This document shows, in pieces, positions 1 through 6,665 of a DNA stretch of 6,665 nucleotides; the first letter of the stretch is position 1, and each line of letters begins with the position of its first letter. A program made the translations under genes and the position numbers. A model generated the notes under the pieces. That model had not been told where the DNA came from and ran no database searches. It worked only from the letters and a program-made list of their open reading frames with translations. Source of the DNA: Candidatus Poseidoniaceae archaeon (GTDB lineage Archaea; Thermoplasmatota; Poseidoniia; Poseidoniales; Poseidoniaceae); the NCBI GenBank assembly GCA_029250305.1, contig JAQXFM010000187.1, positions 1-6,665 of the forward strand. The letters are read 5' to 3'.

Positions 1-65
1 AGCCTATTTTTCCGTACAATGGGTCACTGAGGCGCAGGGAATCCCATTTCCACCACTCAATGGGG

Positions 66-136
66 TGATATTAAACTTTATAATTTGATACAAAAGGGCA
101 ATAATCCTTGATACAAATGCCGATTTATGATACATA
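66..136 (+). repeat. TGATACA direct-repeat array in the promoter
   Basis: TTGATACAAA occurs perfectly twice, at 85-94 and 108-117. A third copy, ATGATACATA at 127-136, matches at 8 of 10 positions. The core TGATACA starts at 86, 109 and 128, and a shorter TGATA starts at 66, so the steps are 20, 23 and 19 bp, close to two helical turns. The first full copy touches the TATA box and the second covers the expected transcription start. That placement is what a repressor operator array would look like, but binding by any protein is inference. AT-richness makes some chance similarity possible, although two perfect 10-mers 23 bp apart are unlikely to be accidental. Confidence 0.55.
77..84 (+). promoter_or_regulatory. 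Putative archaeal TATA box
   Basis: TTTATAAT lies in the most AT-rich part of the upstream region and fits the archaeal TATA consensus well. It is preceded by an A-rich stretch (ATTAAAC) that could act as a weak BRE. With usual archaeal spacing, transcription would start near 105-109, giving a 5' leader of roughly 95-100 nt before the ATG at 204. A second, weaker candidate (TACATAATAG, 131-140) would put the start near 160 with a leader of about 45 nt. The sequence alone does not decide between them. Confidence 0.6.
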
Positions 137-193
137 ATAGGTGGCCACAGAGGCGCAGTGTTATATCTCTCGTGTCAATGTGAAGAAAACAGC

Positions 194-197
194 GGTG
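194..197 (+). promoter_or_regulatory. Ribosome-binding motif GGTG deciding the ATG-204 start
   Basis: GGTG sits 6 nt before ATG 204. It is complementary to the CACC of the usual archaeal 16S rRNA 3' end. The same motif occurs 7 nt before the start of the next gene. It supports ATG 204 over the in-frame GTG at 141, which would add 21 residues in front of an otherwise ordinary signal peptide. Confidence 0.55.
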
Positions 198-203
198 CCA
201 GTT

Positions 204-3200
204 ATGTCTGAACAATCATCCCGAAAAAGCCTATCGTTAGTTGCCCTTTTGTTGCTCTCGAGCTTTGCTGGATTGATTACATTGCCATCAGCATCTGCTG
301 TGAACGAAACCACATCTGGAACCATTACAGGAACTGAAACATGGACTGGTACAATCAACCTCAACGGCGACATCACTGTCGCTGAGGGCTCAAAACTCAT
401 CATTAACGCTGGCACCAACATCAACTTGCCCGTGGGAGCCTTCATCGATGTTGAAGGCGCTATCTGTGTGGCAGACACTGCTTGCGGTGCAAGCGGTGGA
501 TCCTCATCGAACTCGGCTCGAATGATATGGCAAAAGCCCCAAAGTGAAGCCGACTGGAACAGAACCGGTCGATGTGCGGTCAATGGCTCCAGCACCTACA
601 CCAACACCGATGCAGCGTGCGGATCAGGTTTGGTCATTCGAAGCACTGTCGACCAATCAACGAGCGCTACATCGTTGAACTACCTCTACATGCAGGATGC
701 GTATGGATACCCAATTTACGTGCCATCCCTCCAACAAGTTCAGTACGGCGCCATTGTTTTCGATGGCTCCTCAATCATCGCTACTGGACTCTCGTTCAAG
801 GACATCAACACCTCAAACGTCCTCGCTGTCGATTTCGCCGCTCCAACTCTCCAAGACTCTGAGTTTGAGAATGGAGTCGACGGAAATGGATACGATGCGT
901 CCGCAGTTCGTGCCTACAACGCTGGTGCTGGAATCTTAGCAACAGTGAATGTCCTGAACTCCAAACTTACCGGTAGCACAGAACCAGACTGTAGCAGTCA
1001 AGGCGGCGGCCGTACCGTCATGTTCATCGAAGATTCTTACATCAACCTTGACAATCTTGACGTACAGGAGAACTCATTTGGTTTGTTCCTGAAAGGTACC
1101 TCTGGGTGGCTTTCAAACTCCACGATCGACGTGAAGTGCAACGCAATTGACACAAACTCCCACAAGGAAACTGGAGCCATCAGCCACACACTCAATGTCG
1201 AGAACAACATCATCACGACCGAAGAGGGTGCAGGAATTACTGCTTACGATGACGCAATCGTGGTTGCTCGAGATAACGTAATTTCGGGCGCAGGCGAATC
1301 TTCTGGATTCGGAATTCGTTCGTCAACCGTTGCAATTCACAACAATGTCATTGGCCCAATTGGTGGATGGAATGGATTGTGGATTTACGGCACATCTGAT
1401 GTCATCGCAGAAAACAACACCATTCAGGACACGGCGAAGGAAGCTGTGCTCATTGGCGAATACCATTTCAACGACCAAGGATGGAACGTCCCAACGCCAA
1501 CAGCCGCTCGACTCTACCTTGCGAACAACCAAATTTCCAACAACACCGGTACATGTAACTCCCAAATGTACGGTGGGGATTTCGCATGTCCAGCCATTCA
1601 CGTCTTCATGTCATCTGCTACTCTTTACGACAACACAGTCGTCAACAATGGCGGAGATGGAATCCGAATCAAGGGCGGTATTGTAAACGCACAACGCAAC
1701 ACCATCGAAGTCGGCGCATTTGCAGCCAACATCTCGATGTATGACGACAACTACGGAACAAAGTACGGATCGATTGCCTACTTCTCTGGAAACAGTTACA
1801 GCAACGCATCTCAAGTGTACAACATCACCGAATCCCGTGTGACAGTGCAATCCGAATACATGCCTGACCCAGGAGCAGGCGAACTCTACCCTGTTAACCT
1901 CCAATGGTTGGGCGCAGAGTGCCCATACGTCCTCGATGAGTGCTTGCAAGTGCCAACCACTGCCGCTTTGCCACCTGCTTTCATGCCAATGGCCCTCGAA
2001 GTCGTTGACAACTCGACGGTGTTCTCCTACGCAGATTTGCAAAATTTCGATGCGGGTAAGGTCCATGTGCAGAATCAAAATTCTGCCTGGGGCAGCCAAG
2101 TGCGTGAAGGCGAACTGGTCCGCTACCAAGTGAAGGCTCAGAACAACAATGTCGCCGATGCGACCGTTGTGATCAGCGATGCAACTGGCCTGCCACTCTA
2201 CACTTTGCAAACCGATGCGTTTGGGTTCACTCCTGAGATTTCGCTCCCAAGTGACTTCTACATCGATCGAAACTGGAACCACCTTGTGGGCGAGTCAAAT
2301 GTTGAAGTGACCATTTCTCCAGGAATCACTGAATTCATGGATGAAAACACATGTTCCGACGGCTACGACAACGATGGCGACACCTATGTTGACGGTGCTG
2401 ACTCAGCACAAACTGGTGAGGACACCTCCAACTGCGATGCAGGAAACCGGGAACTTCCGTTCTACAGCGTGAATGCATTCAAGTTTGGAAAAGGTACCAA
2501 AGCCTTCGACATCGTTCTTGACGGCGGTATTGATGAAGTCATCAATCTCGACAATCTCAAGCCAAGCGTTGAAGTTGCTCAAGGCGATGGTGCATCGTTT
2601 GCGACCACAGTGACCCTCACAGGAACAGCATGGGATGGCATTGCCGGACCATATCCTTTGGACATTGTTGCGTATGAAAATCAGTTTGGACTGGTCAAGC
2701 GGGTTGAAGTTCAACCACCGGGCTCGTTGGATTGGTATTCGGCCGTAGACACATCAAATGCTGAGGGTGAAATCACGCTTGCAAACCACCCATTCAAGTC
2801 CTGGTCGTTTGACTGGGACATGTCTGCTCACCCAGAGGGTGAAGGCGATGTCACCTTCCGTGTTCGTTCGTATGACGGGCTCGAATACTCACCTATCGAA
2901 GTTCGTAAGTACAAACTCAACCTTGTGGCACCTACGATTTTGGTGGAAACACCAAACGATGGAACCACTCACGGAAACGCAAAGGTCACCTTCACTGGTA
3001 CAGCAAGCGATCCATATTCGGGTACTTGGGGAAGCGATGTCCAATCAATTTGGTTTGATATTTCTGGACCAAATGACTACAGCTCACACTTTGCTATTGA
3101 AGGCTCCACGGTTTGGTCGTATGACTGGCAATTCGAAGAATTGGACTCGGGGACCTACACGTTCCAAGTTTGGGCTGCAGACAGTGATTTCTGCATCGAC

Positions 3201-4580
3201 CTTGTTGGTGTTTGCAATGCGGAAACCCGTACCCTCACAATTGACAACGACAACGCACTTCCATTCGTTTCCGTCAGCCAACCGATTCCAAGTGATGTCA
3301 TCCGAGCCTCCGATGAATACTTGATTCAAGGTGTGGCAAGAGATAACGACGGCCAAGTCACTCGTGTGGAAATTGACATTCAAGATCTCGCAAGCGGTCT
3401 TATGTTGAACAACGGGCCAAACCCTGTAACTTCCTTCTCACCTAACGGTGCTTGGGCAGTATCTTGGGATACTTCCAAGTTAATCCACGATCAACAATAC
3501 GAACTTGTGATTCGGGCCTACGATGGTGAGGATTACTCGACAGAAAGTCGAATCCGCATTACGATCGACAATCCAACGGATGCAGATAACATTGCTCCAA
3601 TCTTTGACCAAGAGGGATGGGTCGGGACAATCACCATCTTCTGTGATGCAAATTCAAACGCAATCGACCGATGTGGGAACGGTGCGACCATCGATTTGAC
3701 CCAGTTCTTCTCCGATCCTGACGGCATCGGTGAAGCCGAGAATGATTTGCTGTTCGATGTCTTTGAGGATGAAACGAACCTCGACGATGATTTCTATGCA
3801 GATTATGTTTCAATCAATGCAAAAGGTGTCGCAACCTACAACCCTCCGTGGGTCCAACCAACCTCTGTGATTGCAGATTGGTCCCTTGTTGGTCTCATGT
3901 TCGAGGCACGTGACTCCTACGATTCAGTGGCCTACTCTTACAAGGTCAACATCGTTGTCGTGTCCGTCGCCTTCAGTGCAGAACGTGTCGACAGCGGCTC
4001 TGTCTCTGCCAACGATCCAGCGACCTTCAGCGGTCAAGGATTACCAAACAGCATGGTTGCTGCAAGGTTTGACGACGCTAAGGGTGTTCGATTGAATTCG
4101 ACACGTGTTGGCGCTGACGGAACTTGGACAATGGATATTGCTCAAAACCAAATGTCCGGAGCAGACAATGCCAAGGTCATCTTTGAAATGGATGGACAGG
4201 TGTATTCAGCACCCGGTACCACAGCAGATACTCAATTCCAGTTGAGTTCAGACTCCGCCGAATCCGGAAGTGGAAACCTCCTTCTCATCATCGGTGCAAT
4301 CGTCGGCGTGCTCTTACTCCTTGGCGCAGGTGCGTTCTTCTTCCAAGTTGAATACGAGGAAATTGAGGACGGCGTCATGACGGACACTCCGGGAACACCG
4401 GCTGAAGAAGATCCGTATGCATGGGCAAAGGCTCGCCAAGAGCCTGTAGCCATCGCACCGGCTGCGGCAGCCGCTCCGGTAGCGGCAGCAGCACCAGCAG
4501 CGTCAACTCACCCAGGATGGCTTTGGGATGAAACCAGCAACAGCTGGGTTCCAGACCCGAATTACAAGCCTGGCCAGTGA
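204..4580 (+). CDS. Giant membrane-anchored surface protein: beta-helix, Ig-like repeats, C-terminal TM
   Basis: A predicted cell-surface protein of 1458 residues; no enzymatic motif recognised. Residues are counted from ATG 204. Residues 1-32 form a signal peptide (R7-K8, hydrophobic 9-27, likely cleavage after SASA-32). A beta-rich cap (38-100) leads to a right-handed parallel beta-helix (about 190-552) with recurring N-N-x-I turns such as VENNIIT and LANNQISNN. At 717-744 an acidic loop, CSDGYDNDGDTYVDG, lies between Cys717 and Cys744. Three homologous beta-sandwich repeats follow (about 787-907, 910-1018, 1020-1128), marked by GTAWD-807, GTASD-932 and GVARD-1043 and by late FRVRSYDG/LVIRAYDG strands. 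A cadherin-like domain (1132-1245, TIDLTQFFSDPDG) and a short Ig-like domain (about 1252-1340) come next. A membrane helix spans 1359-1380, then an acidic stretch, an Ala/Pro linker and a WLWDETSNSWVPDP tail (1439-1452). Topology is outside, one pass, short cytoplasmic tail. Many N-x-S/T sequons would allow N-glycosylation. Likely roles are adhesion, envelope structure or binding of polysaccharide. A carbohydrate-active beta-helix cannot be excluded, but I see no catalytic signature. Domain calls come from motif reading, not a profile search. Confidence 0.9.
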   Translation: MSEQSSRKSLSLVALLLLSSFAGLITLPSASAVNETTSGTITGTETWTGTINLNGDITVAEGSKLIINAGTNINLPVGAFIDVEGAICVADTACGASGGSSSNSARMIWQKPQSEADWNRTGRCAVNGSSTYTNTDAACGSGLVIRSTVDQSTSATSLNYLYMQDAYGYPIYVPSLQQVQYGAIVFDGSSIIATGLSFKDINTSNVLAVDFAAPTLQDSEFENGVDGNGYDASAVRAYNAGAGILATVNVLNSKLTGSTEPDCSSQGGGRTVMFIEDSYINLDNLDVQENSFGLFLKGTSGWLSNSTIDVKCNAIDTNSHKETGAISHTLNVENNIITTEEGAGITAYDDAIVVARDNVISGAGESSGFGIRSSTVAIHNNVIGPIGGWNGLWIYGTSDVIAENNTIQDTAKEAVLIGEYHFNDQGWNVPTPTAARLYLANNQISNNTGTCNSQMYGGDFACPAIHVFMSSATLYDNTVVNNGGDGIRIKGGIVNAQRNTIEVGAFAANISMYDDNYGTKYGSIAYFSGNSYSNASQVYNITESRVTVQSEYMPDPGAGELYPVNLQWLGAECPYVLDECLQVPTTAALPPAFMPMALEVVDNSTVFSYADLQNFDAGKVHVQNQNSAWGSQVREGELVRYQVKAQNNNVADATVVISDATGLPLYTLQTDAFGFTPEISLPSDFYIDRNWNHLVGESNVEVTISPGITEFMDENTCSDGYDNDGDTYVDGADSAQTGEDTSNCDAGNRELPFYSVNAFKFGKGTKAFDIVLDGGIDEVINLDNLKPSVEVAQGDGASFATTVTLTGTAWDGIAGPYPLDIVAYENQFGLVKRVEVQPPGSLDWYSAVDTSNAEGEITLANHPFKSWSFDWDMSAHPEGEGDVTFRVRSYDGLEYSPIEVRKYKLNLVAPTILVETPNDGTTHGNAKVTFTGTASDPYSGTWGSDVQSIWFDISGPNDYSSHFAIEGSTVWSYDWQFEELDSGTYTFQVWAADSDFCIDLVGVCNAETRTLTIDNDNALPFVSVSQPIPSDVIRASDEYLIQGVARDNDGQVTRVEIDIQDLASGLMLNNGPNPVTSFSPNGAWAVSWDTSKLIHDQQYELVIRAYDGEDYSTESRIRITIDNPTDADNIAPIFDQEGWVGTITIFCDANSNAIDRCGNGATIDLTQFFSDPDGIGEAENDLLFDVFEDETNLDDDFYADYVSINAKGVATYNPPWVQPTSVIADWSLVGLMFEARDSYDSVAYSYKVNIVVVSVAFSAERVDSGSVSANDPATFSGQGLPNSMVAARFDDAKGVRLNSTRVGADGTWTMDIAQNQMSGADNAKVIFEMDGQVYSAPGTTADTQFQLSSDSAESGSGNLLLIIGAIVGVLLLLGAGAFFFQVEYEEIEDGVMTDTPGTPAEEDPYAWAKARQEPVAIAPAAAAAPVAAAAPAASTHPGWLWDETSNSWVPDPNYKPGQ

Positions 4581-4589
4581 TCAACTGGT
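4573..4589 (+). other. Small inverted repeat over the stop codon
   Basis: CCAGT (4574-4578) and ACTGG (4584-4588) form a 5-bp stem around a GATCA loop, extendable by one G-T pair, and the TGA stop (4578-4580) lies inside it. No T-tract follows, so it does not look like an archaeal terminator. It could be a weak RNA hairpin between the two genes, or chance. Confidence 0.25.
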
Positions 4590-4626
4590 GCTCAATGAGT
4601 CACAAGCCTTGAAGAGGATAAGTGTG

Positions 4627-4630
4627 GGTG
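4627..4630 (+). promoter_or_regulatory. Ribosome-binding motif GGTG before the regulator gene
   Basis: GGTG within GGGTGGAAG ends 7 nt before ATG 4638. An in-frame TGA at 4596-4598 and the lack of any ATG, GTG or TTG in frame between it and 4638 fix this start. The 57-bp gap shows no TATA-like element at a suitable distance, so the gene probably relies on read-through from the surface-protein gene or on a promoter inside that gene's 3' end. Confidence 0.6.
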
Positions 4631-4637
4631 GAAGTTT

Positions 4638-6665
4638 ATGGCGGTTCATCCTAAGCCCGGCGTACAGGAGAGGATTCTCCTTCACCTGCTCGATTACACC
4701 GACTTCAAAAACAGTGTAGAAGTCCCATTCGCATTGTCCCAAATGGGCATTGCAAATGCCGTGGCAATTGCTCGTTCAAACGTGCCAAGAGCCATTGCTG
4801 GTTTGAAGGATCAAGGACTTCTTGTCGAACGGCAAGCACACGTCAAAGGCGTTTCACGCAAGCGAAAAGCGTACTTTCTAACAGATCCAGGTATGAACCT
4901 GAGTGAGGAAACATGGCGAAGGCTTCGTTCCTTCCCACTACGAGCCATCCTTGAAGATGGGCAGACGGTTCATTCCACCCTTGGCGATGTCAACGAAAAA
5001 CTACCTTTCTCGATGCGCCCAGTCGACATCATTCGATACATGGATGACAACTGTGTGCTTGATGCCAGAACACTTTCCGCAGATCTCATCCAGCGTGATC
5101 TCTCAAAGCATGTGGAGAAACAACTGGTGACCTCACTCGGAGATCTTCCCCGTTTGCGGCATTTCTACGGGCGAGAAAAAGAACTTGACAACATGGCGAA
5201 TTTAATTGAGGCTCGTGCAACGACATTGCTGATCCCTGGTATTGCGGGTATTGGTAAAACAACCGTTGCATCGAAACTCATTGAGCGGTTCATGCACCGC
5301 CGAAATTTACTCTACCATCGCTGTCAGGATTGGGAAGGATCTCGTTCCTTCTTTGAGTCCGTTGCAGATTGGCTTGCCAACATAGGAGACTCCACTTTCG
5401 CTGATTACCTTGCAGCCACACCAGTCCCCCAACCAGCAGATGCGGCACGATTGCTCGTTGATGCGCTTGAGGGCACACCTTCGCTCATTGTGATTGACGA
5501 TTTTCACAAGGTCGCCGATGTGACGCTTCACCAAACCTTCCAAGCAATGTCTCTGGCACTCCTTGGCAGTGAAGAAAAAATAGCCCTTGTGTTGTTCTCG
5601 AGATCGTTCAAGCCAGTGGTTCCAACGAAAGATGCTGAAGGTCGAATCGCAAGTCTGGTTCTTCCTTTGGATGGACTTGATTCAGATGCTGGAAGGAAAC
5701 TTCTCAGCAGCTTTGACGAATTGGCCGATGAGCAATGGTTACACATTCACGGATTATCGCGAGGCCATCCTTTGGTTCTTGAACTCATCAATCGAGGTGC
5801 ATCGGCGGGAGCTTTTCACGAGACATTGGAAAACTATGTCACGGTTGAAATCTTTTCAAAGTTGAGTGCGGAGCAAAAGCGTGTTCTTTCAGCACTTGCA
5901 ATTTATCGCGAACCTGTTGAGTTAGCCGCTCTTGCTGAACAAAGACTCGATACCGACGAACTCGATTCGCTCGTTGAGCAAGGTCTTGCTCGTCAAGCAG
6001 ATACAGAGACTTACGACGTCCACGATCTAATCCGTGAATTCTTGCTCCGCAGCCTTGATGAAGCCACACGTAAATCATTCCACTCCAAATGCTGTGCATG
6101 GTATGCAAAGCAACCGAAGAACGCAGATCTTACCATTGAACACATTCACCACCTCATCCGTTCAGATGACCATGAAATGGCATCAGAATTGATCGCTGGC
6201 GATGGACGTAACCTTGTCGCACAGGGTCACATGGAACTTCTGCCACTAATGGAGAGCGTTGATGGGTCGGATCTTGAGGCTGGCATCTACATGCGAGTTC
6301 GTCAACTGCAAGGCGAAGTTCTTGTCTTACTGGGTAGGTTTTCTGAGGCAGAGAGTGTCTTCTCTGAGGCACAATCACTGGCAGGTGAATCTCATTCGAC
6401 ACTTGTGGAAGCAGAAATTCTTGCTGCACTCGCAGATATTTCACTCAAACAAGGAAACGCCGACAAAGCGTTGGGCATGCACCGTGAAGCACTTGAGAAG
6501 TTCATCGAGTTGGAGGATGCCAAAGGGGCAGCCCGATCCTACAACAACATGGGTTACCTTTTGCGACGTAAGAACGACCGTACAAAGGCCCTCGAAGCAT
6601 ATGGGGAAGTCGAGGCAATCCTCAAAGAATCAGATGGGATAAACTTAATTGGTTCACAATTGATT
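4638..6665 (+). CDS. Winged-helix STAND NTPase with TPR repeats, partial at 3' end
   Basis: A predicted cytoplasmic, NTP-switched DNA-binding regulator. The frame is open from ATG 4638 to the window edge: 676 codons, no stop, C-terminus missing. Residues 9-85 form a winged helix: a helical start (ERILLHLLDY), a recognition-helix region near 47-59 (SNVPRAIAGLKDQ) and a basic wing ending KRKAYFLTDPG. Residues 86-173 are an unassigned linker. FYGREKEL (176-183) opens a STAND-type P-loop NTPase with Walker A GIAGIGKT (201-208, Lys207), Walker B LIVIDDFH (283-290, Asp287/Asp288), a sensor-like strand LVLFSRS (317-323, Arg322) and a GHPL motif (376-379). A second winged helix (about 405-470) ends in VHDLIREF (461-468), the place of the MHD/HD motif in AP-ATPases and MalT-like proteins. 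Helical repeats follow, first EHIHHLI (501-507), then three TPR-like units (about 548-585, 588-625, 628-665). In this superfamily the repeats sense a ligand or partner, nucleotide exchange drives activation, and the remaining domain gives the output; here that output appears to be DNA binding. All core NTPase motifs are intact. A defence-type STAND protein is less likely because no nuclease, TIR or protease effector precedes the ATPase. Confidence 0.85.
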   Translation, partial: MAVHPKPGVQERILLHLLDYTDFKNSVEVPFALSQMGIANAVAIARSNVPRAIAGLKDQGLLVERQAHVKGVSRKRKAYFLTDPGMNLSEETWRRLRSFPLRAILEDGQTVHSTLGDVNEKLPFSMRPVDIIRYMDDNCVLDARTLSADLIQRDLSKHVEKQLVTSLGDLPRLRHFYGREKELDNMANLIEARATTLLIPGIAGIGKTTVASKLIERFMHRRNLLYHRCQDWEGSRSFFESVADWLANIGDSTFADYLAATPVPQPADAARLLVDALEGTPSLIVIDDFHKVADVTLHQTFQAMSLALLGSEEKIALVLFSRSFKPVVPTKDAEGRIASLVLPLDGLDSDAGRKLLSSFDELADEQWLHIHGLSRGHPLVLELINRGASAGAFHETLENYVTVEIFSKLSAEQKRVLSALAIYREPVELAALAEQRLDTDELDSLVEQGLARQADTETYDVHDLIREFLLRSLDEATRKSFHSKCCAWYAKQPKNADLTIEHIHHLIRSDDHEMASELIAGDGRNLVAQGHMELLPLMESVDGSDLEAGIYMRVRQLQGEVLVLLGRFSEAESVFSEAQSLAGESHSTLVEAEILAALADISLKQGNADKALGMHREALEKFIELEDAKGAARSYNNMGYLLRRKNDRTKALEAYGEVEAILKESDGINLIGSQLI

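Larger units (their letters stand above)
25..158 (+). repeat. Pair of 13-bp direct repeats, CAC(T/A)GAGGCGCAG
   Basis: CACTGAGGCGCAG at 25-37 and CACAGAGGCGCAG at 146-158 agree at 12 of 13 positions and share a perfect 9-mer, GAGGCGCAG. They are 121 bp apart and bracket the AT-rich promoter. The GC-rich repeat stands out from its surroundings. The second copy lies in the predicted 5' leader and the first lies upstream of the TATA box. The role is unknown: possibilities are regulator sites, the edges of an old duplication, or chance. Confidence 0.4.

Noticed and set aside
5..13. Short T-run (TATTTTTCC) as terminator of an upstream gene
   Set aside because: Five T residues at the very edge of the window, with the upstream gene not visible, are too little to call.
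178..183. Minimal start-stop element ATGTGA in the predicted leader, 20 nt before ATG 204
   Set aside because: A six-base match is expected often by chance, and there is no ribosome-binding motif in front of it.
1611..2282. A 223-codon open frame on the minus strand
   Set aside because: It is antisense to the beta-helix gene; its translation is Cys/Val/His-rich with no recognisable domain, and the opposite strand has clear coding structure.
2758..3324. A 188-codon plus-strand frame overlapping the Ig-like repeats
   Set aside because: It is an out-of-frame shadow of the surface protein, with an unnatural Thr/Ser/Arg-rich composition and no ribosome-binding motif of note.
4441..4505. GC-rich repetitive stretch as a mobile or regulatory DNA repeat
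   Set aside because: It is explained by Ala/Pro codons of the linker in the surface protein.
4581..4637. A promoter or terminator in the gap between the two genes
   Set aside because: There is no TATA-like element 20-30 nt ahead of a plausible start and no T-tract after the small hairpin.
6259..6642. A 127-codon plus-strand frame near the right edge
   Set aside because: It lies inside the TPR-coding part of the regulator gene in another frame; only the regulator frame gives a sensible helical-repeat protein.
4638..6665. Antiviral STAND (Avs-like) defence protein
   Set aside because: The N-terminal module is a DNA-binding winged helix instead of a nuclease, protease or TIR effector, and no other defence gene is in view.

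Overview
The window looks like a piece of a marine archaeal chromosome, most likely a Poseidoniales (Marine Group II) euryarchaeon or a close relative. This is inferred from four things: an archaeal-type TATA box (TTTATAAT), GGTG ribosome-binding motifs 6-7 nt before both start codons, a giant secreted beta-helix/Ig-domain protein held by a single C-terminal membrane helix with a short Trp-rich cytoplasmic tail, and an archaeal-style winged-helix/STAND-ATPase/TPR regulator. No marker gene is present, so the assignment rests on architecture and signals alone. Composition and codon use look uniform by eye, and I see no sign of recent transfer.

Layout. Positions 1-203 are non-coding: an AT-rich promoter with a TATA box at 77-84, a series of TGATACA-type direct repeats at about 20-bp spacing overlapping the TATA box and the expected transcription start, and a separate 13-bp direct repeat (12/13 identical) bracketing the region. 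Positions 204-4580 encode a 1458-residue surface protein: signal peptide, long parallel beta-helix, an EF-hand-like acidic loop, about five beta-sandwich domains, one transmembrane helix, an Ala/Pro linker and a WLWD...WVPDP tail. After a 57-bp gap with no recognisable promoter, a second gene starts at 4638 on the same strand and runs off the right edge. Its 676 visible codons contain no stop. They encode an N-terminal winged helix, a STAND-type NTPase with intact Walker A and Walker B motifs, a second winged helix with a VHDLIREF motif, and TPR-like helical repeats.

How they may work together. Same strand, a short gap and no visible promoter between them suggest co-transcription. The second protein has the build of a signal-integrating transcription factor: a ligand or partner is sensed by the helical repeats, the NTPase acts as the switch, and the N-terminal winged helix binds DNA. 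A testable inference is that it controls the surface-protein promoter, whose TGATACA repeats look like operator sites. Nothing in the sequence proves that link. I found no RNA genes, insertion sequences, CRISPR arrays or clear terminators, and no convincing minus-strand genes.
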